This document shows positions 34,032-42,319 of a DNA stretch of 64,000 nucleotides, one piece after another. The position numbers were made by a program, and so were the translations under genes. The stretch is taken from NCBI GenBank assembly GCA_016720115.1, contig JADJXT010000001.1, forward strand, positions 868,001 to 932,000, written 5' to 3'. The stretch comes from Sphingomonadales bacterium. Its GTDB lineage: Bacteria; Pseudomonadota; Alphaproteobacteria; Sphingomonadales; Sphingomonadaceae. Each line of letters opens with the position of its first letter. The first letter of the stretch is position 1. The notes under the pieces are model-generated. The model did no database searches. It was not told where the DNA came from and worked only from the letters and a program-made list of their open reading frames with translations.

Positions 34032-35455
34032 CCGGCAGTGCCGCCAACAGTCAGCGCACTGACCAGGGTGGTCGGCTGGCCAACGCCAGCGGGAACGCTC
34101 TGCCCGCCCTTGCCGCAGACGCCGATACCCTCATCCAGTGCCATATCGTTACCGATACCGATGATCTTGGTGAGTGCGGTCGGGCCATCGCCGATCAAAG
34201 TCGCGCCCTTGATCGGGTCGCCAAGCTTGCCATTCTTCACCCGATAGGCCTCGGTGCAGCTGAAAACGAACTTGCCCGAAACGATATCGACCTGTCCGCC
34301 GCCAAAGCTCTTGGCGAAGATGCCGTCTTTGACACGGCTGAGCAATTCGGCGGGGGCGTCATTACCACCCTTCATGAAAGTGTTTGTCATGCGCGGCATC
34401 GGGGCATGGGCGTAGCTCTGGCGGCGGCCATTGCCTGTCGGCGCAACGCCCATCAGCCGGGCGTTGAGCCTGTCCTGCATATAGCCTTTGAGGATACCGT
34501 CCTCAATCAGCACATTTTCCTGCGTTGGCGTGCCTTCATCGTCGATTGAGAGCGAACCCCGGCGATCCGCCATGCTGCCATCGTCGATCACGGTTACCCC
34601 GGGTGCTGCGACCCGCTGGCCGATCTTTCCCGAAAAGGCGCTGGTGCCCTTGCGGTTGAAATCGCCTTCAAGGCCATGGCCGACCGCTTCGTGCAGCAAC
34701 ACTCCCGGCCAGCCGGGGCCGAGCAATACGGTCATCTCTCCAGCTGGCGCATCGACCGAGCGGAGGTTGGTGAGCGACTGGGCGAGAGCTTCGTCGATAG
34801 CGTGGTTCCACGCGGCTTCGTCGAACAGGTCATCATAGAGCTTGCGCCCGCCAAAGCCGTAGGTTCCGGTTTCGCGGCGGCCATTTTCCTCGGTGACGAT
34901 CGATACATTGAGTCGCACTAGCGGGCGGATATCGGTCGCGACAAAACCATCGGCGCGGACGATTTCGACAACCGACCAACTGCCCGCCAGCGAGACGGAA
35001 ACCTGCGCAACGCGGGGGTCGCGGGCACGCGCGGCAGCGTCGATCTGCTGGCACAGGGCAACCTTTTTGGCGAAAGGGACGAGATCCAGCGGATTGCCGT
35101 CGGTATAGAGGTGGCGGTTGTTCTTGCGCGGCGGCGGGGCAGCCTGCCCTTTGGCCGGATCGAGCAATTGCAGCGTTTCTGCGGCGCGGCGGATCGCGCT
35201 TTCGCTCAGGTCATTGGCATGGCTGAAGCCCGTCATCTCACCCGAAACGCCGCGCAGACCAAAGCCCGATGCGGTCGAATAATCGGCCATTTTCAGGCGG
35301 CCATCGTCGAAACCGAAGCTCTCGCTGGCGCTATATTGGAGGTATAGCTCACCGTCATCGCATGCCTTCAGCGCTTCGCGCGTGACGCGCAAGGCGGCAT
35401 CGGGATCGAGTAGGCCAGGCTGGTAGAGAAAGCTGCGCGGATCTGAAATGCTCAT
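34028..35455 (-). CDS. tldD: Metalloprotease TldD
   Basis: 475-aa subunit of the TldD/TldE zinc protease, which processes small peptides such as microcin B17 precursor, CcdA and some RiPP intermediates. The HEXXXH zinc motif is visible in LLHEAVGHGLEGD in the middle of the chain, with GLRGVSGEMTGFSHANDLS in the N-terminal domain. The partner gene tldE/pmbA is not in this window. It overlaps the following DUF924 gene by four bases. Confidence 0.93.
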   Translation of the reverse strand: MSISDPRSFLYQPGLLDPDAALRVTREALKACDDGELYLQYSASESFGFDDGRLKMADYSTASGFGLRGVSGEMTGFSHANDLSESAIRRAAETLQLLDPAKGQAAPPPRKNNRHLYTDGNPLDLVPFAKKVALCQQIDAAARARDPRVAQVSVSLAGSWSVVEIVRADGFVATDIRPLVRLNVSIVTEENGRRETGTYGFGGRKLYDDLFDEAAWNHAIDEALAQSLTNLRSVDAPAGEMTVLLGPGWPGVLLHEAVGHGLEGDFNRKGTSAFSGKIGQRVAAPGVTVIDDGSMADRRGSLSIDDEGTPTQENVLIEDGILKGYMQDRLNARLMGVAPTGNGRRQSYAHAPMPRMTNTFMKGGNDAPAELLSRVKDGIFAKSFGGGQVDIVSGKFVFSCTEAYRVKNGKLGDPIKGATLIGDGPTALTKIIGIGNDMALDEGIGVCGKGGQSVPAGVGQPTTLVSALTVGGTAG

Positions 35456-35500
35456 GGCACCGATATAGGCGGTAACTTGCCAAAGGGAAGGTGTTTGCGT

Positions 35501-35529
35501 TCTCCCCTCCCGCTTGCGCGAGGGAGAGG
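35501..35529. repeat. Degenerate copy of the CTCCCGCTTGCGGGAG palindromic repeat
   Basis: Begins TCTCCCCTCCCGCTTGCG, but the right arm (GCGAGGGAGAG) has drifted. It lies between tldD and a zinc-finger gene. Related copies are at 37393, 37803, 42287, 63566 and 63633. Confidence 0.6.
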
Positions 35530-35535
35530 TCGATG

Positions 35536-35739
35536 TCAGCCCTTCTGCGCCAAACCGTTATCGGCGGGCCCGCCAACGAGTATGTAGCGCCGGTCGCAAT
35601 AGCCGCATTCGACCATGCCGCTTTCGTCGATTTCCAGCCAGACGCGTGGATGGCCCAGTGCGGCGGGAACGCCTTCGCCGCTGCCGTCGCAGGCGATGCG
35701 GTGGGTACGGATGAGGATGGTTTCAGGCGCGTCGGTCAT
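35536..35739 (-). CDS. Small zinc-finger domain protein
   Basis: 67-aa protein with the CHCC-type zinc-finger pattern: RIACDGSG, ALGHPRVWLEID and MVECGYCDRRYIL give Cys, His, Cys, Cys ligands. This domain is shared with the mitochondrial complex I accessory subunit NDUFS6 and with short alphaproteobacterial proteins. The ATG at 35739 is preferred over one at 35775. Function in bacteria is not established. Confidence 0.8.
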   Translation of the reverse strand: MTDAPETILIRTHRIACDGSGEGVPAALGHPRVWLEIDESGMVECGYCDRRYILVGGPADNGLAQKG

Positions 35740-35784
35740 GCCACCGCCGTTAGCAAAGGCAATGTGGCGCTGCAACGGGGCTTT

Positions 35785-36336
35785 TTACTGGTAGTTGAGC
35801 GTGATCGTCCAGATGCCGCTATAGGTTCCGGGGGCCTGGTTGGCGTTTACATCGAGTGTTGCACCGACCGGAAAGCGGAATCCGCCCGTAGGCCCGGCGA
35901 TCCGGAAAACCTGTGGTGTCGTGGTGAGAACGGCGGTTGGCGTGCTGCCGATCGTGAAAGCGCGTGCGCGCATCCGCGTACCCGGCCCGTACAGGAAGAT
36001 CGAGTTGCTCCCCAGCGATATCTGGACACGCTGGTTGAATGTGCCCATTCCGGCAAATTCTGCTGCCTGCTGATCGTTTCCGAAAAGCGTTACGCCCCCG
36101 GTGCGCGTGCGCGTGCCATTCGGTGCGACCACCACGGTGCCCGCAGCGTTGCTCGCAAAGATTTTGCCGAAGTTCAGTTCTTCCGTCTGGATGAAACTCA
36201 AAGGCGTAACAACGCCAACCTGCGCTTCGCCTTGCTCCACAGCCGATTGTGCAGAAGCGACCGTCGGCCACAAAGCCGTGACGGATGCCCCCAACGCCAA
36301 TAGTCTGGCGATATACCTGTATTTTGCCCCACGCAT
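35785..36336 (-). CDS. DUF4402 domain exported protein
   Basis: 183-aa exported beta-sandwich protein of the DUF4402 family, typical of sphingomonads and often associated with surface or pilus-like structures. A signal peptide ends near TVASA. LSFIQTEELNFGKIFA opens the domain, and the terminal strand GTYSGIWTITLNYQ is characteristic. The ATG at 36336 follows AAGGG at good spacing; ATGs at 36354 and 36366 are alternatives. No chaperone/usher genes are adjacent. Confidence 0.85.
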   Translation of the reverse strand: MRGAKYRYIARLLALGASVTALWPTVASAQSAVEQGEAQVGVVTPLSFIQTEELNFGKIFASNAAGTVVVAPNGTRTRTGGVTLFGNDQQAAEFAGMGTFNQRVQISLGSNSIFLYGPGTRMRARAFTIGSTPTAVLTTTPQVFRIAGPTGGFRFPVGATLDVNANQAPGTYSGIWTITLNYQ

Positions 36337-36458
36337 GGCGACCCTTTGACCCATCAACAGCTTCAATAGCCTTAGCGCTTATGGTTAACCGAACTTAATC
36401 CCTTGATGCAAAGCCTTGCGTTGCGTGCGGGTTGGGGCTCGGCTATCGATTAACACCT

Positions 36459-37382
36459 ATGCAGCAGCCAGCCATTTCGATCCGCGACCTCACCAAACGC
36501 TATTCCAACGGCAAACAGGCGCTCGACGGCGTCAGTTTCGATGTTGAGCGCGGTTCGATATTTGGTCTTCTCGGGCCGAATGGCGCAGGGAAATCGACGA
36601 TTATCAATATATTGGCCGGCATGGTGCAGAAGACATCGGGGCAAGCCAGCATCTGGGGCTTCGATATCGACATCAATCCGCGCAATGCGAAGGCTTCGAT
36701 CGGAATCGTGCCACAGGAAATCATGTTCGATCCCTTTTTCACGCCGTTTGAGACGCTCGAACTGTTTGCCGGGCTTTATGGCGTGCCGAGGGAAAAGCGG
36801 CGGTCGATGGAATTGCTGCGGGCGGTGCGCCTGGAAGACAAGGCCGATGCCTATGCCCGTACGCTGTCGGGCGGGATGAAAAGGCGACTTCTGGTGGCAA
36901 AGGCCATGGTGCATTCGCCGCCGGTCATCGTCCTTGATGAGCCGACCGCGGGTGTCGATATCGAACTGCGCCAGCAGCTTTGGGAATATGTGGTCGAACT
37001 CAACAAACAGGGTACGACCGTGGTGCTGACCACCCATTATCTCGAAGAGGCCGAGCAGCTGTGCGATCGCATTGCAATCATCAACCACGGCAAGCTGATA
37101 ACCAACAAGCCGACAAAGGAACTGGTCGGCATGGCGCGCGAAAAGGCAGTGCTGCTGACGCTCGATCGCGATGTCGCTGCCGCGCCAAAGCATGACGCGT
37201 TTGAAAAGGCCGAACTGGTTGCCGACCGAATGGTTGAGATTACCTATAACAAGGACCGCATGAACGCGGGCGAAGTGCTCGCCGCAGTGCAGGGGCTGGG
37301 CTTGGGCATTGTCGATGTGACGACAAAGGAGGCCGATCTGGAGGACGTTTTCCTCAGCCTCACCAGCGGTAGCGCTGAGTAG
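36459..37382 (+). CDS. ABC transporter ATP-binding protein (ABC-2/export type)
   Basis: 307-aa ATPase of the multidrug/polysaccharide-export type. Walker A is GLLGPNGAGKST, the signature is TLSGGMKRRL, Walker B is VIVLDEPTAGVD, and the H-loop is LTTHYLEEAEQLC. A C-terminal extension of about 70 residues after the nucleotide-binding domain is usual for this group. The ATG at 36459 is chosen over an upstream TTG. No permease gene is adjacent; the next gene is a repeat-bracketed nuclease gene, so the permease partner is either elsewhere or was separated. Confidence 0.9.
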   Translation: MQQPAISIRDLTKRYSNGKQALDGVSFDVERGSIFGLLGPNGAGKSTIINILAGMVQKTSGQASIWGFDIDINPRNAKASIGIVPQEIMFDPFFTPFETLELFAGLYGVPREKRRSMELLRAVRLEDKADAYARTLSGGMKRRLLVAKAMVHSPPVIVLDEPTAGVDIELRQQLWEYVVELNKQGTTVVLTTHYLEEAEQLCDRIAIINHGKLITNKPTKELVGMAREKAVLLTLDRDVAAAPKHDAFEKAELVADRMVEITYNKDRMNAGEVLAAVQGLGLGIVDVTTKEADLEDVFLSLTSGSAE

Positions 37383-37392
37383 GCGATCTGGA

Positions 37393-37433
37393 TTCTCCCC
37401 TCCCGCTTGCGGGAGGGGTTGGGGGTGGGCCTG
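37393..37433 (+). repeat. Left inverted palindromic repeat bracketing the DUF559 gene
   Basis: 41-bp unit: palindrome CCCCTCCCGCTTGCGGGAGGGG (37397-37418 region) followed by a TTGGGGGTGGGCCTG tail. The reverse complement of 37803-37843 matches it across its length with three differences. Confidence 0.8.
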
Positions 37434-37458
37434 AGTTTAGTAGGAGAGTCTCCAGCTT

Positions 37459-37848
37459 ATGCCCCAATACGCAACCCGCGATACCAATCGTGCCAAAGAG
37501 CTGCGCAATCAGGCAACGCCGCCGGAAAAGCGACTTTGGCTGCAATTGAAAAACCGGCAACTGGCGGGATATAAATTCAGTCGGCAAATGCCGGTAGGCC
37601 CATATTTCTGTGACTTTCTCTGCAGGACGCTGAAATTGATTGTAGAAATCGACGGGCAAGGACATGGTCAAACACAGGCATATGACACTGCGCGAACGGC
37701 CTTTCTCAATCGGGAAGGCTATGCGGTAATTCGTTTCACCAACGACCAGATAATGAATCAGCTGGAGGGTGTTTTGACTGAAATCGAGTTGGCTGTTGCT
37801 GGCAGGCCTACCCCCGGCCCCTCCCGCAAGCGGGAGGGGAGAATATAA
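37459..37848 (+). CDS. DUF559 (Vsr-like fold) endonuclease-domain protein
   Basis: 129-aa protein of the DUF559 family, related to very-short-patch-repair and restriction-type PD-(D/E)XK nucleases. Motifs are ATPPEKRLWLQLKNRQLAGY, VGPYFCDFLCRTLKLIVEID (active-site Asp and Glu) and DGQGHGQTQAYDTARTAFLN. The last about 15 residues (GRPTPGPSRKREGRI) are translated from the right palindromic repeat, so the original C-terminus has been replaced or extended. The gene is bracketed by inverted repeats, and its stop overlaps the nadB start (TAATG). Confidence 0.82.
   Translation: MPQYATRDTNRAKELRNQATPPEKRLWLQLKNRQLAGYKFSRQMPVGPYFCDFLCRTLKLIVEIDGQGHGQTQAYDTARTAFLNREGYAVIRFTNDQIMNQLEGVLTEIELAVAGRPTPGPSRKREGRI
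37803..37843 (-). repeat. Right inverted palindromic repeat bracketing the DUF559 gene
   Basis: Mirror copy of 37393-37433. It encodes the C-terminal tail of the DUF559 protein and supplies the purine-rich GGGAGGGGAG that precedes the nadB start codon. Confidence 0.8.
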
Positions 37849-39440
37849 TGCAAACCGACATCCTGATCATCGGTTCGGGTGCCGCAGGGCTGACGGCGGC
37901 TCTGCAGCTGGCGCAAAAACACCGCGTTGCCGTGCTTGCCAAGGGGGCACTGTCGGATGGTGCAACGGCCTGGGCGCAGGGCGGGATTGCGGCGGTGCTG
38001 GAACCGGGCGATACTTTCGAAAGCCATATCGAAGACACGATGGTTGCCGGCGCGGGCCTCAACAACCGGGAGACGGTTGAGTTCGTTGTCGAACATGCCC
38101 CGCAGGCTATTGACCGGCTGGCAAAGCTGGGCGTGCCCTTCAATCTGGGCGGGCCGATCAACGAATTTGGCGAAAACTGGCACCTGACGCGCGAAGGCGG
38201 GCATAGCCATCGCCGCATCGTCCATGTGAATGACGCGACGGGGTCGGCGGTGCAGCAGGCCCTGGAATCGGCAGCGCGCGATAATCCGAATATCACATTG
38301 GTGCCCGACATGGTTGCCATCGACCTGATCGTCGGGCGGCATCAGGAACGGTTTTCCACCAACGGACGCGTGCATGGCATTTATGCGCTCAACCGCAAGA
38401 CAGGAAAAGTCGAAGCATTCACCGCACGTGCGACCATCCTGGCTACGGGCGGGGCGGGGCGGACCTATCTCTATTCTACCGCGCCGCGCGGCGCGACCGG
38501 CGATGGCATTGCGATGGCATGGCGTGCCGGTTGCCGCGTGTCGAACATGGAAATGATGCAATTCCACCCGACCTGCCTCTACAATCTGGAGGTCAAGAAT
38601 TTCCTGATTACCGAGGCGGTTCGGGGAGAAGGCGGCATCCTTAAAAATCCCAAGACGGGGCACCGCTATATGCCCGATTATGACGAGCGCGCCGAACTTG
38701 CACCTCGCGATATTGTGGCGCGGGCCAATGACGGGGAAATCAAGCGCGACGGCATCGACTATGTCCATCTGGATATCAGCCACAAGGAGCCCGCGTTCGT
38801 TCGCGAGCATTTCCCCAACATTTATGAGAAGTTGATGGGGCTGGGCATAGACATCACCAGGGAGCCTATCCCGGTCGTGCCTGCGCAGCATTATACCTGC
38901 GGCGGTGTGCTGGTTGACCTTGACGGGCGCACCGATGCGCCTGGGCTCTATGCCGCAGGTGAAGTCATCCAGTCAGGCTTGCATGGTGCAAACCGTCTGG
39001 CATCAAACTCGCTCCTCGAATGTTTCGTGTTCGGCGATGCCTGCGCCGCGCATATCGACGCGCATTGGGATGAGCTGCCGCTGCCGCCCGCCATTCGCCC
39101 GTGGGATGAAAGCCGCGTGACCGACAGTGACGAGGAAGTCGTCATCGCCCAATGCTGGCGCGAAATCCGCCAGTTCATGTGGAACTTTGTTGGCATCGTG
39201 CGCACCACCAAGCGGCTCGAACGCGCCAAGCACCGCATCGACCTGCTGCGCCGGGAGGTTGAGGATTATTACAGCCACTTCCGCGTGACACCCGACCTGA
39301 TCGAACTGCGCAACCTTGTCGAGGTCGCCGACCTCATCATCCGCTCCGCGCTATCGCGCAAGGAGAGCCGGGGGCTGCACTATACGCTGGATTATCCCAA
39401 GATGTTGCCCGAGGCGAAGGATACGGTGCTGGTGCCGTGA
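37848..39440 (+). CDS. nadB: L-aspartate oxidase
   Basis: 530-aa FAD enzyme oxidising aspartate to iminoaspartate, the first step of NAD biosynthesis. The FAD-binding motif DILIIGSGAAGLTAAL is at residues 3-18. Fumarate-reductase-family motifs follow: EGGHSHRRIVH, ATGGAGRTYLYST, MMQFHPTCLY, PAQHYTCGGV and GLHGANRLASNSLLE. The ribosome binding site lies in the upstream palindromic repeat. No nadA or nadC is adjacent. Confidence 0.95.
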   Translation: MQTDILIIGSGAAGLTAALQLAQKHRVAVLAKGALSDGATAWAQGGIAAVLEPGDTFESHIEDTMVAGAGLNNRETVEFVVEHAPQAIDRLAKLGVPFNLGGPINEFGENWHLTREGGHSHRRIVHVNDATGSAVQQALESAARDNPNITLVPDMVAIDLIVGRHQERFSTNGRVHGIYALNRKTGKVEAFTARATILATGGAGRTYLYSTAPRGATGDGIAMAWRAGCRVSNMEMMQFHPTCLYNLEVKNFLITEAVRGEGGILKNPKTGHRYMPDYDERAELAPRDIVARANDGEIKRDGIDYVHLDISHKEPAFVREHFPNIYEKLMGLGIDITREPIPVVPAQHYTCGGVLVDLDGRTDAPGLYAAGEVIQSGLHGANRLASNSLLECFVFGDACAAHIDAHWDELPLPPAIRPWDESRVTDSDEEVVIAQCWREIRQFMWNFVGIVRTTKRLERAKHRIDLLRREVEDYYSHFRVTPDLIELRNLVEVADLIIRSALSRKESRGLHYTLDYPKMLPEAKDTVLVP

Positions 39441-39441
39441 A

Positions 39442-39708
39442 TCAGTAATGATAACGGCACTGGGCGATTTCGAGCGCCTGTGCGTCGGCCTTTCCCGATA
39501 CGCGATAAACCAGCCGATGCTCCCGGTCGATCCGCCGCGACCACCAACCGGCGAGATTTCCGCTCAATGCTTCGGGCTTGCCGGTGCCATTGAACGGGTG
39601 GCGACGACATTCTTCGATAAGCCCGTTGATACGGATCAGCAATTTGGTGTCATGTTCCTGCCAGTAAAGATATTGCTGCCAGGCGTGTTCCGAAAAAACC
39701 AGCTTCAA
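39442..39708 (-). CDS. yoeB: Toxin of the YoeB/Txe family
   Basis: 88-aa RelE-fold mRNA interferase that cleaves mRNA at the ribosome. Family features are FSEHAWQQYLYWQEHD, GKPEALSGNLAGWWSRRIDREHRLVYRV and the C-terminal ALEIAQCRYHY with the terminal His-Tyr pair. Its ATG overlaps the antitoxin stop by four bases (39705-39708). Confidence 0.93.
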   Translation of the reverse strand: MKLVFSEHAWQQYLYWQEHDTKLLIRINGLIEECRRHPFNGTGKPEALSGNLAGWWSRRIDREHRLVYRVSGKADAQALEIAQCRYHY

Positions 39709-39965
39709 GGCTTGATCAGTTCGCGCTCAATACCGCGCCCTGCATCGAGTTCGGCAATGCTCGCCAAAAGTTCGCGCGCGTTGGCAGGCGAGCTCAGCAG
39801 ATACAGCGTCTCCTCGATCGAGGCCCATTCGCTTTCGGAGATCAGAACGGCACCTTCACCGCGCTGCCGGGTGATGGCCAAGGGTGCGCGGTCGGCGATC
39901 ACCTTGTCGATCATCGCTTTCAGATTTTCACGCGCTTCGGAATAGCTGACTGCTTGCATATGCAT
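39705..39965 (-). CDS. yefM: Antitoxin of the YefM/Phd family
   Basis: 86-aa antitoxin: an N-terminal Phd/YefM DNA-binding fold (VSYSEARENLKAMIDKVIADR, then ITRQRGEGAVLISESEW) and a C-terminal toxin-neutralising tail. It probably autoregulates the pair by binding its promoter. Start is either 39965 or the ATG at 39959; neither has a strong ribosome site. It is upstream of and overlapping yoeB, the usual order. Confidence 0.92.
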   Translation of the reverse strand: MHMQAVSYSEARENLKAMIDKVIADRAPLAITRQRGEGAVLISESEWASIEETLYLLSSPANARELLASIAELDAGRGIERELIKP

Positions 39966-39990
39966 CTATTGGACAGAAACCTGTACAATG

Positions 39991-40902
39991 TCAAGCAGCC
40001 TTTCGATGTGCCCACCAGTGGTGCACGCCTACGATGACAGCACCAATGGCAAGCCCGGCAATGCCGGACAGTCCGGCATCCACAATCCACGCCAACGCGC
40101 CTTCGTGTAGGCCGAACAATCCGGCGGGGTGCAGGCCAAAGCCGTGGACAATGATCTGCCCGCCGACCCACAGCATCGCCGCCGTGCCGACTACCGAAAG
40201 GAAAGCCAGCAATTTGGGCATGCCCTGCACCAGCGCCCGGCCAAAGGCCTTTGCCCCGCCATTCTCGCGTTGCGCCATGTGTAATCCGATATCGTCCATC
40301 TTCACGATAAAGCCGACCACGCCATAGACGGCAATGGTGATGCCAATGGCGACAATCACCAGCGCGCCTGCTTGCATCCAGATTGAGGGATAGGTGTCTG
40401 CCACTTCCTTGAGCGCGATTGCCATGATTTCGGCTGAAAGGATGAAGTCGGTCCGCACTGCGCCGGACACCATGTTTTTCTCATGGTCGGCACTGGTCAG
40501 TTCGGCCACTTCTTCTGCCAGTGTTTCCTCTTCGCCATCGGTCGCGTCCTGGAATTTCTCGATGACTTTTTCAGCGCCTTCGAAACAGAGATAGGCCCCG
40601 CCGATCATCAGGATCGGGGTAATCAACCAGGGCGCAAAATAGCTGAGTAGAAGGGCTGCCGGCAGAATGAAGACCAGCTTGTTGACCAGTGACCCCTTGG
40701 CGATTCGCCAGATGATCGGCAGTTCGCGGTCCGGAGTGAAACCGGTAACATATTGCGGGGTAACCGCCGTGTCGTCGATGACGACGCCTGCGGCCTTGGT
40801 GCTCGCCTTGCCCGCAGCAGCGGCGACATCGTCGATCGAGGAGGCGGCGATTTTGGCGATAGTGGCAACGTCGTCAAGAAGCGCGGCGAGACCGGATGGC
40901 AT
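39991..40902 (-). CDS. DUF808 family inner-membrane protein (YedI-like)
   Basis: 303-aa membrane protein of the DUF808/YedI family. MPSGLAALLDDVATIAKIAASSIDDVAAAAGKA is the typical N-terminus, followed by several membrane segments (ILPAALLLSYFAPWLITPI, ALVIVAIGITIAVYGVVGFIV, the LLAFLSVVGTAAMLWVGG region, and a last one near the C-terminus) with an acidic loop between. Function unknown; a transporter or ion-related role is only guessed. The ATG at 40902 follows AGGGGAA. Confidence 0.85.
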   Translation of the reverse strand: MPSGLAALLDDVATIAKIAASSIDDVAAAAGKASTKAAGVVIDDTAVTPQYVTGFTPDRELPIIWRIAKGSLVNKLVFILPAALLLSYFAPWLITPILMIGGAYLCFEGAEKVIEKFQDATDGEEETLAEEVAELTSADHEKNMVSGAVRTDFILSAEIMAIALKEVADTYPSIWMQAGALVIVAIGITIAVYGVVGFIVKMDDIGLHMAQRENGGAKAFGRALVQGMPKLLAFLSVVGTAAMLWVGGQIIVHGFGLHPAGLFGLHEGALAWIVDAGLSGIAGLAIGAVIVGVHHWWAHRKAA

Positions 40903-40945
40903 GAATTTCCCCTGTAAAATGGTTGGTGATTTTTGAACCGTAGCA

Positions 40946-41012
40946 CTGAGCCTGTCGAAGGGCATTTTTCGGCTAGACGCTATGATTGAGAAGCGCCCTT
41001 CGACAGGCTCAG
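40946..41012. repeat. Inverted repeat pair CTGAGCCTGTCGAAGGGC / reverse complement
   Basis: Perfect 18-bp arms at 40946-40963 and 40995-41012 separated by 31 bases. This GCCTGTCGAAGGG motif is a widely scattered intergenic repeat in proteobacteria. It lies between DUF808 and an M20 amidohydrolase gene, both on the minus strand, and could form a large RNA hairpin. Confidence 0.85.
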
Positions 41013-41036
41013 GGCTGTGGTGCTAACCGAAATCGA

Positions 41037-42242
41037 TCAGAATTCAAACCCATGGGCAAGGAAGCGTTCGGCGATTGCTGCGTGCAGCGCCGCACCTTTG
41101 GCCATCACGCTTTCATCGAGTACCATGCGGTTGGAATGCAGGCCGCAGCATTGCCGCCAGTCGTCGCCTTCATGGCTCGCGCCGAGGAAGAACATCGCGC
41201 CGGGGACTTTTTCGAGGACATAGGCGAAATCTTCCGCCCCCATGATCGGGGCATCGAGAGACTTCCAGCTTTCGGTGCCAAATGTGGTTTCAACCACGTC
41301 CTGCCCAAAGCGCACGGCGCGGTCGTCGCATAGGGTAACCGGAAAACCCTGTTCGATATGCACCTTTGCCTCGCAACCGTGCGCGGCAGCGATGCCCGGG
41401 GCAAGGCGTTGCAATTCTTCTGCCACCATCGCGCGGCGGCGCGGGCTGAGCGTGCGGATCGTGCCGAGGAGGCTGGCGCTTTCAGGAATGATGTTGTTGG
41501 TCGTCCCCGCCTCGATCTTCGCAATGGTGATGACGGCAGGATCGAAAACCGAAACCTTGCGCGTCACCATCGTCTGGATCGCCGAGACGATTGCGCAGGC
41601 GACCGGAATGGGATCGACGGCATCGTGCGGCATCGAGGCATGCCCGCCCTTGCCGGTGATCTTGATCGACAGGACGTCAGATGAGGCGAGCAGCGGACCC
41701 GCGCGCCCGGTGAATATCCCGTGCGGCGCGTTGGGCATGATGTGGAGGGCAAAGGCGGCATCGGGCAGGGGATCAATCAGCCCGTCGTCGAGCATGAAGC
41801 GCGCGCCGTGATGGCCTTCCTCGCCGGGCTGGAACATGAACTGCACCGTCCCCGTCAACTGGTCTTGTCGTGCGCAAAGCATCTTTGCGGCACCCACCAG
41901 CATCGCGACGTGGGTGTCGTGCCCGCAAGCGTGCATCGCTCCGGTTGTTTCCGACGCGAAATCGAGCCCGGTATCCTCGTGCAGCGGAAGTGCATCCATG
42001 TCGCCGCGCAACAATATGGTGCGGCCATTGGAAGGCCCGCGCAAAATGGCAAGCAGACCTGTCGTTGAAGGCCCTTCGCGAAACTCAAGCGGCAGTCCGG
42101 CGAGTGCGGCCTTTATCTTCGCGAGTGTCTTGGGATTCTGCAGCCCCAGTTCCGGCTCGCGATGGATCGCGCGGCGGAGTTCAACAAGGTCAGGAAGCAG
42201 GCTTTCGGCGTCATCGCGCCAAGGGGTGTCGGTCAGCGTCAT
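41037..42242 (-). CDS. M20-family amidohydrolase (hippurate hydrolase-like)
   Basis: 401-aa zinc peptidase/amidohydrolase of the M20D group (hippurate hydrolase, N-acyl amino acid amidohydrolase). Metal-site motifs are GDMDALPLHEDTG, MHACGHDTHVAML, FQPGEEGHHGARFML and the late GAEDFAYVLEKVPG. A dimerisation insert (GKGGHASMPHDAVDP) is present. No signal peptide, so cytoplasmic. Substrate not determined. It follows degP with a palindromic repeat between. Confidence 0.9.
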   Translation of the reverse strand: MTLTDTPWRDDAESLLPDLVELRRAIHREPELGLQNPKTLAKIKAALAGLPLEFREGPSTTGLLAILRGPSNGRTILLRGDMDALPLHEDTGLDFASETTGAMHACGHDTHVAMLVGAAKMLCARQDQLTGTVQFMFQPGEEGHHGARFMLDDGLIDPLPDAAFALHIMPNAPHGIFTGRAGPLLASSDVLSIKITGKGGHASMPHDAVDPIPVACAIVSAIQTMVTRKVSVFDPAVITIAKIEAGTTNNIIPESASLLGTIRTLSPRRRAMVAEELQRLAPGIAAAHGCEAKVHIEQGFPVTLCDDRAVRFGQDVVETTFGTESWKSLDAPIMGAEDFAYVLEKVPGAMFFLGASHEGDDWRQCCGLHSNRMVLDESVMAKGAALHAAIAERFLAHGFEF

Positions 42243-42286
42243 GGGGTGACTATTATCACCGGTAAGGCAGCGGCGGTAGCAGCTTA

Positions 42287-42316
42287 TTCTCCCCTCCCGC
42301 GTGCGGGAGGGGAGAA
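42287..42316. repeat. Solo palindromic repeat TTCTCCCCTCCCGC-GT-GCGGGAGGGGAGAA
   Basis: Perfect 14-bp arms, located four bases beyond the degP stop codon. It belongs to the same family as the repeats around the DUF559 gene and could act as a transcript-end hairpin for degP. Confidence 0.8.
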
Positions 42317-42319
42317 GGA

